This document shows, piece by piece, positions 1 to 7,337 of a stretch of DNA of 64,000 bases. Under the pieces are notes generated by a model, which saw only the letters and a list, made by a program, of their open reading frames with translations, searched no databases and was not told where the DNA came from. Numbering within the stretch: position 1 is the stretch's first letter; every line of letters begins with the position of its first letter. The stretch is taken from contig DXAO01000044.1 in assembly GCA_019117005.1 (NCBI GenBank), forward strand, positions 1 to 64,000, in the 5' to 3' direction. A program made the translations under genes and the position numbers. The stretch comes from Candidatus Collinsella stercoripullorum (GTDB taxonomy: Bacteria; Actinomycetota; Coriobacteriia; Coriobacteriales; Coriobacteriaceae).

Positions 1-671
1 GGGTTGCCGTACATGAGGACCTGCACCACGGAGGGCATGGCGTGGATGTAGTCGTCGGTCCAGAAGATGGGCGTGAAGTAGGTCCACGCGGTGATGACGA
101 CGCTCCACAGGTGCATGATGTCGCGGAAGAACACCGTGAGGGCGGAGAGCATGAGGCCGAGGCCCATGCAGAAGACCATGAGCAGCGCCAGGCACACGGG
201 CAGCCAGATGAGGTGCCAGGTGGGCATGATGCGGAACCACAGCATGACGAGCGCGACCGCGATGAGGGAGAACCCGAAGTTCACGAGCGAGAACAGGACC
301 TTCTGCACGGGGAACACGAAGCGGTGGACCTTGACCTTCTTGAGCAGCGACGAGTTGTCGATGATCGACATGAGAGCCTGCGAGGTCGAATCGCTCATGA
401 CCGTGAAGGTGACGTTGCCGATGATGAGGTAGAGCGGGTAGAGCTCGGGGGTGACCGAGCCGTTGCGCCCCTGCGCGAAGATGGTGGAGAAGACCACCGC
501 CATCACGATCATCATGAGCAGGGGGTTCAGCACGCTCCACACGACGCCGAGCACGCTGCGGCGGTATTTGCGCTTGAAGTCGCGGGTGACGAGCTGCTTA
601 AGGATGTAGATGTCTTTCTGGAGGTCGTTCTTGGCGTGGGTCGCCTTGAGCGTAGTGGGGATGTCTGCCAC
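1..671 (-). CDS. ABC-2 type polysaccharide export permease (partial)
   Basis: The reverse strand reads from GTG at 671 off the left edge, giving 223 codons of an ABC-2 integral membrane permease of the TagG/Wzm/RfbA type, which moves polysaccharide or teichoic-acid-like polymers across the membrane together with an ATPase subunit. The N-terminal part has the family pattern: a soluble lead ending in TRDFKRKYRRSVLGVVWSVL, then hydrophobic helices (LLMMIVMAVVFSTIF, LVNFGFSLIAVALVML, LIWLPVCLALLMVFCMGL) and the conserved VFFRDI..LW segment. The GTG start is preceded by AAGGAG at good spacing; the ATG further up (715) is out of frame. Only the C-terminal helices are missing. With glf at 2.7 kb it suggests the end of a surface-polysaccharide locus; the ATPase gene would lie outside the window. 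Confidence 0.88.
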   Translation of the reverse strand, partial: MADIPTTLKATHAKNDLQKDIYILKQLVTRDFKRKYRRSVLGVVWSVLNPLLMMIVMAVVFSTIFAQGRNGSVTPELYPLYLIIGNVTFTVMSDSTSQALMSIIDNSSLLKKVKVHRFVFPVQKVLFSLVNFGFSLIAVALVMLWFRIMPTWHLIWLPVCLALLMVFCMGLGLMLSALTVFFRDIMHLWSVVITAWTYFTPIFWTDDYIHAMPSVVQVLMYGN

Positions 672-1188
672 GTGCCGGCTCCTTGACGCGTCGTACGATA
701 TGGACGAGGGTTCATGGTAGCACAGGGCCCTTGAGCACACCGGATTTCACGAGGAAGGTACAGTTGACGGGCCGTTCCCGGCGGGAGGCGGGAGTGCTGG
801 GAGCCTCCGGGCCGCCGGGCGCGTCGTTGCAGGAGACGCCAAGCGGGCTGGAGCGATGGGGGCCAGGGACCGGCCGTGCGCGTCGCCGCGGGGACCAGGT
901 GCGGCCTGGCGCGACGCGGCGGGGAACAGGACAGCCCGGCACGGCGGGGATCGGGTGTGTCCCGGCGCGGCGGGAGTCAGGGTCCGCCGGGTGCGTCGTC
1001 GCGGGAGGCACCAAGCGGGCTGGATTGTTGGGGGCTAGGGGCCGGCGGTTATCGCGCCGGGAGCCGGACCCGGTCGGGCCGCCGCGGTGGGAGCCGGGTC
1101 GGTCGTGCCGCGGCAGCGGGGACCGCCGGTCAGCGCAGGCGGGGCTGCCGGTCAGTGTGGATGGGGCTAAGCAGGCGGAAGGCGCAGG
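672..1188. other. gene-free GC-rich stretch with direct repeats
   Basis: No convincing coding sequence is seen between the permease start and the small regulator gene. The stretch is very GC-rich and low in complexity. It contains an imperfect direct repeat (812-852 and 984-1024) and many short CGGCGGG/CCGCCGG words. The open frames here are arginine- and glycine-rich on both strands, the pattern expected from GC-rich noncoding DNA. Confidence 0.6.
812..1024. repeat. 41-bp imperfect direct repeat, two copies
   Basis: Copies at 812-852 and 984-1024 are offset by exactly 172 bases and differ at about 5 of 41 positions. Both begin CCGCCGGG and end CCAAGCGGGCTGGA; similarity continues weakly beyond that into a G-rich run. 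Neither copy lies in a gene. Origin and role are unknown. Confidence 0.75.
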
Positions 1189-1485
1189 TCAGTGCAGGAG
1201 GCGCCAGGCATCAACGCCCAGACCTTCTGCGATGCGCTCGAGCGTATCGAGCTTGACGGCAGCCTCGCCGCGCTCGATGCAGTCGAGCGCGGGCCTGCTG
1301 AGATCGATGCTCATGCAGAATCGCTGCTTGGTGATGCCCGCTGCCTCACGATGCGCTCGGATCGCGCGACCGAGCTTCCGCCGGTGCACGACCAGGTCCA
1401 CGGCTCCCGTCTGCTCGGAGTCGGGTCCGGGCGGGCGATCTGCGGCGCGGGACGTGCCCGCGTGGGGAAGATCGCACCGCCTCAT
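1189..1485 (-). CDS. small XRE-family helix-turn-helix regulator (second of pair)
   Basis: A 98-residue protein whose C-terminal 65 residues form a Cro/C1-type helix-turn-helix domain: LGRAIRAHREAAGITKQRFC, then LSRPALDCIERGEAAVKLDT and LERIAEGLGVDAWRLL. The first 33 residues are low in complexity and may be poorly conserved. I chose the ATG at 1485 because it overlaps the stop of the upstream HTH gene as ATGA, so the two are translationally coupled; a longer frame upstream exists but has no reason to be used. Both proteins share the ending pattern 'LDTL.RI...L..D.W.LL', suggesting duplication. Target and role are unknown; phage, plasmid or toxin-antitoxin regulators have this fold, but no toxin gene is seen nearby. 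Confidence 0.75.
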   Translation of the reverse strand: MRRCDLPHAGTSRAADRPPGPDSEQTGAVDLVVHRRKLGRAIRAHREAAGITKQRFCMSIDLSRPALDCIERGEAAVKLDTLERIAEGLGVDAWRLLH

Positions 1486-1694
1486 CGCAGGAGCTCCCAC
1501 GGTTCCTTCTCGAGCACGACGGACAGCCGGCACAAGGTGTTGAGCTTGATGTTCTGGTCACCGCGCTCGATTCCGTCGAGGATCGGGCGGCTGATGCCCG
1601 CCATGAGGCAGAGGCGTGATTTGCTGAGCCCGCCCCGTTCGCGAGCGAGTTTCACGTTCTCGGCGAGCTGTTGTCTAAGCGTTCTAGTATCCAT
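1482..1694 (-). CDS. small XRE-family helix-turn-helix regulator (first of pair)
   Basis: A 70-residue protein that is essentially one Cro/C1-type DNA-binding domain: NVKLARERGGLSKSRLCLMA, then GISRPILDGIERGDQNIKLN and TLCRLSVVLEKEPWELLR. The ATG at 1694 lacks a strong Shine-Dalgarno sequence. Its stop overlaps the start of the second HTH gene by 4 bases (1482-1485), so the pair is one transcription unit. It has no partner domain for ligand binding or dimerisation and may act as a small repressor or bind as a heterodimer with its neighbour. It lies at the edge of a gene-poor, partly AT-rich segment, compatible with a remnant of acquired DNA. Confidence 0.85.
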   Translation of the reverse strand: MDTRTLRQQLAENVKLARERGGLSKSRLCLMAGISRPILDGIERGDQNIKLNTLCRLSVVLEKEPWELLR

Positions 1695-2387
1695 GGGCTA
1701 GAGTTTGACCTGACCATATCGGGTAGGGTGAAAGCGCACTTTACATATTCACAAATGAATTACAAGTGTCTACAACCTTCTTTAAAATGGCATCTACCTG
1801 CAAGGGTGTTAGTAAATCGAATAAACATGTCCGATATGTCCATCTAGCTTGCAGTATATCGAAACGGATGAAATGGATGCGCGTGGGCAATGCCGGCCAT
1901 GACGAATCCGACTGCGATAGCAGTCCACTTCGGTATGGATGACGGATGTCGCGGTTCATGCATGGGGCCGTCACGATATCCGTGCGTCGTTCCACGGCTC
2001 GGAGTCTGACGGCTGCCCGTGGCGGCATCGATTGCTCGACGTGAGAACATATGTTGGAGCGCGATCAGCCGTCGATCTCGGCTCGCCGAAGCCGTTTTTC
2101 GTTCGTGTTCAGGTTTATGGCAAATAATCGCCGTTTCGGGGAGGGTCGCCCAGTTCTGACGACGCCCCGTCGTCCGGCGCCGTCCGCGGTGCGCTTCTCG
2201 GCGCCCGTTCTTGTCCGTTGAAAGCGGCTAGAACGGTCAGACCGGACGAATAAAGCAATGACTGCGGTCGCCGGGTGCGCGGGCTATGTCGGCCGCACGG
2301 CCCTCCAGGGCCTCGGGGCCCTTCTTCCAGAGGGCGAGCCTCCCCGAAACGGCGATTTTCTGCCAGGAACCGAAACGCGAACGGTAC

Positions 2388-2432
2388 GCGGACCCAATCC
2401 GCGGTCGTTCTCGACGCGCGGATTGGGTCCGC
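2388..2432. repeat. perfect 16-bp inverted repeat (hairpin)
   Basis: GCGGACCCAATCCGCG at 2388-2403 is followed after 13 bases by its exact reverse complement at 2417-2432. No T-run follows on either side, so this is not a standard intrinsic terminator. It lies in the gene-free stretch downstream of glf. It could be a transcript-end structure, a protein-binding site or the end of a degenerate repeat element. Confidence 0.8.
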
Positions 2433-2577
2433 TGAGGGAATCGGGGGCCGTCCACATGTCGTGGGCGACCCCCGTGTTCAGCGCCGAGTTCCCGGCCGTG
2501 GATTATAGGCTCGCGTTCCCGTCGCTACCGGGTCATGGCGGCGTGACAATGGAGCGCGATAAAGGAGCTGCCCTCAT

Positions 2578-2682
2578 GGTCATCATGAACCGGGGGCTGT
2601 CCTATCTGTCACGATGGCGGCGTCACATGGGAGGATGTCCCGCCGGTCATCATGAAACGAGGGCTGTCCTGCCTGTCACGAT
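2578..2682. repeat. 38-bp imperfect direct repeat, two copies
   Basis: The segments at 2578-2615 and 2645-2682 match closely (GGTCATCATGAA, GGGCTGTCCT and CTGTCACGAT are shared) with a 67-base period. The spacer also repeats part of the sequence before the first copy (ATGGCGGCGT). This is a short degenerate tandem array directly downstream of glf. Confidence 0.75.
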
Positions 2683-2707
2683 CGGTCATGACCCCTGATG
2701 GCCTGCG

Positions 2708-3829
2708 CTAGGCGACGGGGTCGATTCCGAGTTCGGAGCGGACCAGGTCGAACGCCGCGGCGACGGCCTTGTCCATGTCATAGTACTTGTAGCCGCCCAG
2801 GCGTCCGGCGAACACGACGCTGCCCTCCTGCTCGGCGAGCTCGCGGTAAGCCCGGTAGAGCTTCTCGTTGCGCTCGTCGTTGATGGGGTAGTAGGGCTCG
2901 TCGCCCGGCTTCCAGTCGGCGGGGTACTCGCGGGTGACGACGGTCTTCTCCTGGTCGCCGAACTCGAAGTGCTTGTGCTCGATGATGCGGGTGTAGGGGG
3001 TCTCGCGATCGGTGTAGTTCACCACGGCGACGCCCTGGTGGTTGCGCTCGTCGAGCACGTCGGTCTCGAAGCGCAGGCTGCGGTACTCGAGCGTGCCGAG
3101 CTTGAAGTCGTAGAACGCGTCGATCGGGCCGCAGTAAACGGTGCGGTCGGCGATGTCGGGCTGCTCGGAGACCAGCTCGCGGTACTCGACGCCGCAGCGA
3201 ACCTCCACGCCCTCGAGCATCCGCTCGACCATCTTGGTGTACCCGCCCATGGGGATGCCCTGGAAGCGGTCGTTGAAATAGTTGTTGTCATAGGTGAAGC
3301 GGCAGGGGAGGCGCCGGATGATGGAAGCGGGCAGCTCGCGGCAGTCGCGGCCCCACTGCTTCTCGGTGTAGCCCTTCACGAGCTTCTCGAAGATGTCGCG
3401 GCCGACCAGGGAGAGCGCCTGCTCCTCGAGGTTACGCGGCTCGCCGATGCCCTCCGCGGCGATCTGCTCGGCGATCTTGGCCTGCGCCTGCGCCGGCGTG
3501 AAGACTCCGGGCCACATCTTGGAGAAGGTGTTCATGTTGAAGGGCATGTTGTAGATCTCGCCGTGGAAGTTGGCGATGGGGGAGTTCACGTAGTTGTTGA
3601 ACTCGGCGAACCGGTTCATGTAGTCCCATACGTCGCGCATGGAGGTGTGGAAGATGTGCGCGCCGTATACGTGGACGTTGATGCCCTCGACCTCGGCGGT
3701 GTGGATGTTGCCGGCGATGTGGTTGCGGCGGTCGATAACCAGGCAGGTCTTGCCCGCGCGCTTCGCCTCGTGCGCGAAGACCGCGCCGGTGAGGCCGGCG
3801 CCGACGACAAGGTAATCGTAGTGGGACAT
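2708..3829 (-). CDS. glf: UDP-galactopyranose mutase
   Basis: Converts UDP-galactopyranose to UDP-galactofuranose, the donor for galactofuranose-containing cell-surface polysaccharides, in the cytoplasm with reduced FAD. At 373 residues it has the family's usual length. The N-terminus has the FAD-binding Rossmann motif (VVGAGLTGAVFAHEAKRAGK) and the signature RRNHIAGN followed by YGAHIFHT. Further diagnostic segments are NSPIANFHGEIYNMPFNMNT, GYTEKQWG, RLPCRFTYDNNYFNDRFQGI and the C-terminal FAGRLGGYKYYDMD. The ATG at 3829 is preceded on the minus strand by a purine-rich stretch. It is oriented toward, but about 1.2 kb before, the two small regulators and the export permease, so it probably belongs to the same polysaccharide locus. 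No terminator was identified. Confidence 0.97.
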   Translation of the reverse strand: MSHYDYLVVGAGLTGAVFAHEAKRAGKTCLVIDRRNHIAGNIHTAEVEGINVHVYGAHIFHTSMRDVWDYMNRFAEFNNYVNSPIANFHGEIYNMPFNMNTFSKMWPGVFTPAQAQAKIAEQIAAEGIGEPRNLEEQALSLVGRDIFEKLVKGYTEKQWGRDCRELPASIIRRLPCRFTYDNNYFNDRFQGIPMGGYTKMVERMLEGVEVRCGVEYRELVSEQPDIADRTVYCGPIDAFYDFKLGTLEYRSLRFETDVLDERNHQGVAVVNYTDRETPYTRIIEHKHFEFGDQEKTVVTREYPADWKPGDEPYYPINDERNEKLYRAYRELAEQEGSVVFAGRLGGYKYYDMDKAVAAAFDLVRSELGIDPVA

Positions 3830-3974
3830 GGTGTCTTCCGTTTCTACTCGGTGCTCGCTCAGCGGGGACGTCGCCCGCCGTGGCCCAGTATACCGGGAGG
3901 GCGACGCTGCCGGCCCCTGGCGCCCGCGCGCACGGGTTTACCATGACGGCAGGCGGAACCGGTCCCGCTGCCAG

Positions 3975-4042
3975 GTGGGAAAAAAGTGCCTGTCCCTATT
4001 TTCCCAACGGTGCGGGAAAATAGGGACAGGCACCTTTTTCAC
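3975..4042. repeat. REP-type repeat pair in inverted orientation
   Basis: Two near-identical ~29-base units face each other: 3975-4005 contains GTGCCTGTCCC between GGGAAAAAA and TATTTTCCC, and 4014-4042 contains GGGACAGGCAC between GGGAAAATA and CTTTTTCAC. Only 8 bases separate them, so the transcript would fold into a long hairpin. The same unit flanks the tyrosine transposase gene at 33.1-34.15 kb, which makes this a dispersed non-autonomous copy of that REP family. Confidence 0.88.
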
Positions 4043-4229
4043 AGGCGCGGTCCTTCGCGCGCGTCTGCGCACGCCGTCGAATCGGGTTTTATGCAAACCG
4101 CCCGGGCGCGAAAAGGCGCCACTCACCCGATGGGGACGTGGGGAAACCGTGTGCCCGAGGGGCCTGCAGGAAGAAGAAACCCCCGGTCCGACCCATTTTG
4201 TTCGTCTTATCGAGCCGCGACGGCGACCC

Positions 4230-4257
4230 TTGACAGGGCCTCCGCCCCCTATACACT
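4230..4257 (+). promoter_or_regulatory. promoter of the pyr operon
   Basis: TTGACA at 4230-4235 and TACACT at 4252-4257 are separated by 16 bases (the overlapping TATACA at 4250 is a less well-spaced alternative). The predicted start site is near 4264, which leaves a leader of about 150 nt before pyrR that contains the attenuator terminator. Confidence 0.7.
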
Positions 4258-4333
4258 GGACCATGACCTTTAAGCGTGTACGAGATACCGCAAGGATGAA
4301 ACATATCGCCCGGGGACCGGGCACCTTCCTGCG

Positions 4334-4369
4334 GATGTCCCGCCACGCGCGGTCGGCATCTGTTTTTTT
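4334..4369 (+). terminator. leader terminator (probable PyrR attenuator)
   Basis: GATGTCCCGC at 4334-4343 pairs with GCGG..GGCATC at 4349-4360 (two-base bulge, five-base loop), followed by TGTTTTTTT at 4361-4369. This is a good intrinsic terminator 50 bases before the pyrR start and inside the same transcript, so it must act conditionally. PyrR of Bacillus and its relatives binds UMP and pyr leader RNA and favours such a terminator. The upstream GCCCGG/CCGGGC stem is a candidate part of the anti-terminator or PyrR-binding loop, but I could not match the PyrR consensus with certainty. Confidence 0.72.
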
Positions 4370-4417
4370 GCGCCGACCCGAACCGAACGGGCGGCACGAA
4401 GCGAGGGAAGGAGATTG

Positions 4418-5002
4418 ATGAGCACGTCTTCACCCAAGGCCGTCATCATGGACGAGGCATCCGTCTCGCGTGCGATGACGCGCATCGCGCACGAGATCCT
4501 CGAGCGCAACGAGGGATGCGAGAACCTGGCCATCGTGGGCATCGTCACCCGCGGCGACCTGCTCGCCAAGGAGCTCGTCGACAGGATCCGCGAGATCGAG
4601 GGGGTGGACGTCCCGCTCGGAAGCCTCGACATCAGCTTCTACCGCGACGATTTCCAGACCCATTTCTCGCCCGAGGTCCACGCCACGGACATCCCGTTCG
4701 ACGTCGACGGCAAGCGCATCGTGCTGGTCGATGACATCCTCTACACGGGCCGCACCATCCGCTGCGCCCTCGACGCCGTGATGGACCTCGGCCGCCCGTC
4801 GCGCATCGAGCTGGCGGTCCTGGTCGACCGCGGCCACCGCGAGCTGCCCATCTGCCCCGACTTCGTGGGCAAGAACGTTCCGTCCTCCCACGAGGAGAAC
4901 GTTCGCCTGTACCTGAAGGAGGTCGACGGGCGCACGTCCGTCGAGATCACGGAAGTCGCCGCGGGCGCCCACGTGGGCTCCGCGCCGCTGGGAGGTGAGT
5001 AG
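4418..5002 (+). CDS. pyrR: bifunctional pyr operon attenuator / uracil phosphoribosyltransferase
   Basis: PyrR senses UMP/UTP and binds pyr leader RNA to promote attenuation; it also has weak uracil phosphoribosyltransferase activity. The 194-residue product has the type I phosphoribosyltransferase fold with the PRPP-binding loop [13 protein letters not shown] at about residues 101-113, and the PyrR-like segments [17 protein letters not shown] and [13 protein letters not shown]. The ATG at 4418 follows GGGAAGGAG; a TTG one codon upstream is in frame but unnecessary. It is the first gene of the pyr operon, three bases before pyrB, and sits directly after the leader terminator it probably controls. 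Confidence 0.96.
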   Translation: MSTSSPKAVIMDEASVSRAMTRIAHEILERNEGCENLAIVGIVTRGDLLAKELVDRIREIEGVDVPLGSLDISFYRDDFQTHFSPEVHATDIPFDVDGKRIVLVDDILYTGRTIRCALDAVMDLGRPSRIELAVLVDRGHRELPICPDFVGKNVPSSHEENVRLYLKEVDGRTSVEITEVAAGAHVGSAPLGGE

Positions 5003-5005
5003 CCC

Positions 5006-5950
5006 ATGGCGTTCAACCACAAGCATCTGATCGACATCACGGAGTACTCCGATACCGATCTCATGACGATCCTCGAGACCGCCAAGGCGTTCTCGCAGGT
5101 CAACGAGCGTGCCATCAAGAAGGTGCCGACGCTCAAGGGCAAGACCATCGTCAACATGTTCAACGAGCCCTCCACGCGCACCCGCAGCTCCTTCGAGCTC
5201 GCCGAGAAGCGCCTGTCGGCCGACACCCTGAACTTCGGCGGCTCCTCCACGAGCACCGTGAAGGGCGAGAGCCTCATCGACACGGTCATGACGCTCAACT
5301 CCTATAAGATCGACATGATCGTCGTGCGCGACAAGCACGCCGGCGCCCCCTACATGGTCACCCAGGCGTCCCCCGTCTCGGTCATCGACGCGGGCGACGG
5401 CAAGCACGGCCATCCCACCCAGGCGCTGCTCGACCTCTACTCCATCTGGGAGCGCAAGGGGAGCTTCGAGGGCCTGAAGGTCGGCATCGTGGGCGATATC
5501 GCCCACTCCCGCGTCTGCGGCTCGCTCATCCCCGCCCTGAAGATCATGGGCGCCGAGGTGACCGTCATCGCCCCCGGCACGCTCATCCCGGCCGCGCCCG
5601 AGGTGCTCGGCGCCGACCGCGTGAGCTACTGCCTCGACGACGTCCTGCCCGAGCTCGACGTCGTCTACATGCTGCGCATCCAGCGCGAGCGCCTCGAGGG
5701 CGCACCGTTCCCGAGCCTGCGCGAGTACCACCAGCTGTTCGGTCTCACGCGCAAGCGCGAGCGCCTCATGAAGCCCGATGCGATCGTGTGCCACCCCGGC
5801 CCGATCAACCGCGGCGTCGAGTTCGACTCCTACATGGCCGACCACCCGGAGCGCTCCGTCATCCTCGACCAGGTCTACGCCGGTATCTGCGTGCGCATGG
5901 CCGCCCTGTATCTGCTGCTTGGAGGTGCCGATAATGGCCTTGCTTCTTAA
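5006..5950 (+). CDS. pyrB: aspartate carbamoyltransferase catalytic subunit
   Basis: Catalyses carbamoyl phosphate + aspartate to N-carbamoyl-aspartate, the committed step of pyrimidine synthesis. The product is 314 residues, as usual for the catalytic chain. The carbamoyl-phosphate motif FNEPSTRTRSSFELAEKRL lies near residues 50-68, and HPTQALLDLYSIWE and the C-terminal CHPGPINRGVEF are typical. ATG at 5006 follows GGGAGGTGAG. No regulatory-chain gene (pyrI) follows; instead pyrC overlaps its end by 17 bases. This makes the enzyme likely to be an unregulated trimer with control exerted by PyrR attenuation; that is inference. Confidence 0.97.
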   Translation: MAFNHKHLIDITEYSDTDLMTILETAKAFSQVNERAIKKVPTLKGKTIVNMFNEPSTRTRSSFELAEKRLSADTLNFGGSSTSTVKGESLIDTVMTLNSYKIDMIVVRDKHAGAPYMVTQASPVSVIDAGDGKHGHPTQALLDLYSIWERKGSFEGLKVGIVGDIAHSRVCGSLIPALKIMGAEVTVIAPGTLIPAAPEVLGADRVSYCLDDVLPELDVVYMLRIQRERLEGAPFPSLREYHQLFGLTRKRERLMKPDAIVCHPGPINRGVEFDSYMADHPERSVILDQVYAGICVRMAALYLLLGGADNGLAS

Positions 5951-7223
5951 GAACGCCCACGTCGTCGACCCGTCCGTCGAGCTCGACGGCATCGTCGACG
6001 TCCTGATCGACGGCGAGCGCATCGCGCGCGTCGGCGAGAACCTCGATGCCGCCGACGCCGAGGTCGTCGACCTGTCCGGCAAGTACCTCGTCCCCGGCCT
6101 CGTGGACATGCACGTCCACCTGCGCGAGCCGGGCTTCGAGCACAAGGGCACCATCGAGTCCGAGACCCGCGCCGCCGCCCGCGGCGGCTTCACGGGCGTG
6201 TGCTCCATGCCCAACACCGACCCGGTCACCGACAACGGTGTGACCATCGAGTACGTGAAGTCCGTCGCCGCGCGCGAGGGCCACTGCCGCGTCTACCCCT
6301 CCGGCGCCATGACCCGTGGCCTCAAGGGCGAGATCATCTCCGAGATGGGCGATATGGTCGCCCACGGCGCCGTCGCCTTCACCGATGACGGCCGCGGCGT
6401 CCAGGGCGCCGGCATGCTGCGCCGCGCCATGGACTACGGCAAGATGTTCGACCGCGTCTTCATGAGCCACTGCCAGGACGAGGACCTCGTCGGCGACGGC
6501 CAGGTCAACGAGGGCGTCGCCTCCACGCGCCTCGGTCTGCTCGGCTGGCCGGCGGCCGGCGAGGAGATCCAGATCGCCCGCGACATCGCCATCGCGGAGC
6601 TGACCGGCGCCAAGCTGCACATCCAGCACATCTCCACCGCCCGCGGCGTCGAGCTCGTGCGCGAGGCCAAGGCCAAGGGCCTGCCCGTCACCTGCGAGGC
6701 CACCCCGCACCACATGTTCCTCACCGAGGACGCCATCGACGGCACCTACGACACGAGCCTGAAGGTGAACCCGCCGCTGCGCACCGCCGCCGATGCGCAG
6801 GCCGTCGTGGCCGGCGTCGTGGACGGCACGGTCGACGCCATCGTGACCGACCACGCCCCGCACGCCGACTGGGAGAAGTCCCGCGAGTTCGAGCTCGCGC
6901 CGTTCGGCATGATCGGCCTCGAGACCTCGCTCGCCCTCGTCATCACCAACCTGGTGAAGACCGGCACCATCGACTACGGCCGCATGGTCGAGCTCATGGC
7001 CATCGCCCCGCGCCGCATCCTGGGCCTCGACCAGGTGAGCGTCGCCGAGGGCTCCGTCGCCGACCTCACGGTGTTCGACCCCGAGGCCTCCTGGACCGTC
7101 GACGCCGACGCCCTCGAGTCCGCGGCCCGCAACACCGGGTTCAAGGGCGCCGAGCTCACCGGCCGCGCGACCGACGTGTTCGTGGGCGGCGTCGCCACCC
7201 TGCGCGACGGTGTCGTCTGCTAA
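5934..7223 (+). CDS. pyrC: dihydroorotase
   Basis: Zinc amidohydrolase that cyclises carbamoyl-aspartate to dihydroorotate. The product has 429 residues, the length of the class I bacterial dihydroorotases. Metal ligands are visible in DMHVHLREPG (about residue 57), SHCQDEDL, HIQHIST and IVTDHAPHADWEK; the segment GGFTGVCSMPNTDPVTDN is diagnostic. The frame is open farther upstream inside pyrB, but ATG 5934 is preceded by GGAGGTGCC and aligns with the family N-terminus, so I start there; it overlaps pyrB by 17 bases. The next gene starts 114 bases later. Confidence 0.96.
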   Translation: MALLLKNAHVVDPSVELDGIVDVLIDGERIARVGENLDAADAEVVDLSGKYLVPGLVDMHVHLREPGFEHKGTIESETRAAARGGFTGVCSMPNTDPVTDNGVTIEYVKSVAAREGHCRVYPSGAMTRGLKGEIISEMGDMVAHGAVAFTDDGRGVQGAGMLRRAMDYGKMFDRVFMSHCQDEDLVGDGQVNEGVASTRLGLLGWPAAGEEIQIARDIAIAELTGAKLHIQHISTARGVELVREAKAKGLPVTCEATPHHMFLTEDAIDGTYDTSLKVNPPLRTAADAQAVVAGVVDGTVDAIVTDHAPHADWEKSREFELAPFGMIGLETSLALVITNLVKTGTIDYGRMVELMAIAPRRILGLDQVSVAEGSVADLTVFDPEASWTVDADALESAARNTGFKGAELTGRATDVFVGGVATLRDGVVC

Positions 7224-7245
7224 CATAGGTCCCAACAGCTTCGTC

Positions 7246-7289
7246 GCGGGCCGCCTGTCCTTTCCGCAGCGTGAGGGCATGCGGCCCGC
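7246..7289 (+). promoter_or_regulatory. pyrC-pyrK intercistronic stem-loop
   Basis: GCGGGCCGC (7246-7254) and GCGGCCCGC (7281-7289) form a perfect 9-bp stem around a 26-base loop, in the only sizeable gap of the pyr operon. A weak T-run (CCGTTTCGC) follows. It could be an mRNA-stability element or a weak internal terminator; no promoter is evident. Confidence 0.45.
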
Positions 7290-7337
7290 ATCCGTTTCGC
7301 GTGCGCGCCGGAAGCGCACCGAGGAGAGGAGACGCGC

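Larger units (their letters stand above)
1695..2707. other. gene-poor region with AT-rich island and repeats
   Basis: About 1 kb without a gene I can support. Bases 1735-1870 are strikingly AT-rich against the GC-rich background. On the minus strand one frame there ends in a protein-like tail (LLTPLQVDAILKKVVDTCNS at the C-terminus, stop at 1741), which may be a remnant of a lost gene. A short GC stem followed by five T lies at 2079-2099 (CGGCT/AGCCG), a weak terminator candidate on the plus strand. Further right are the 16-bp inverted repeat at 2388-2432 and the direct repeat at 2578-2682. Confidence 0.55.
3830..4417. other. glf-pyrR intergenic region: REP pair, pyr promoter, leader
   Basis: No gene is supported in this 588-base divergent gap. 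It contains, in order, a REP inverted pair (3975-4042), an unremarkable GC-rich part, a sigma-70-like promoter (4230-4257) and the pyr leader with a small stem (GCCCGG/CCGGGC at about 4309-4323) and an intrinsic terminator (4334-4369). Confidence 0.7.

Noticed and set aside
42-686. Plus-strand open frame over the partial permease
   Set aside because: His/Glu/Asp-rich composition typical of an antisense frame; the minus strand encodes a recognisable ABC-2 permease with an RBS.
812-1024. CRISPR array
   Set aside because: Only two imperfect copies with a 131-base spacer; no cas genes and no regular array anywhere in the window.
1939-2127. Plus-strand 62-codon frame in the gene-poor region
   Set aside because: No RBS, no recognisable domain, and composition does not match the genes of this genome.
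4430-6247. Long open frame on the minus strand across pyrR-pyrB-pyrC
   Set aside because: It mirrors the codon pattern of the plus-strand pyr genes, is rich in Asp/Val/Ala/Arg without conserved motifs, and has no RBS. GC-rich codon bias opens the antisense frame.
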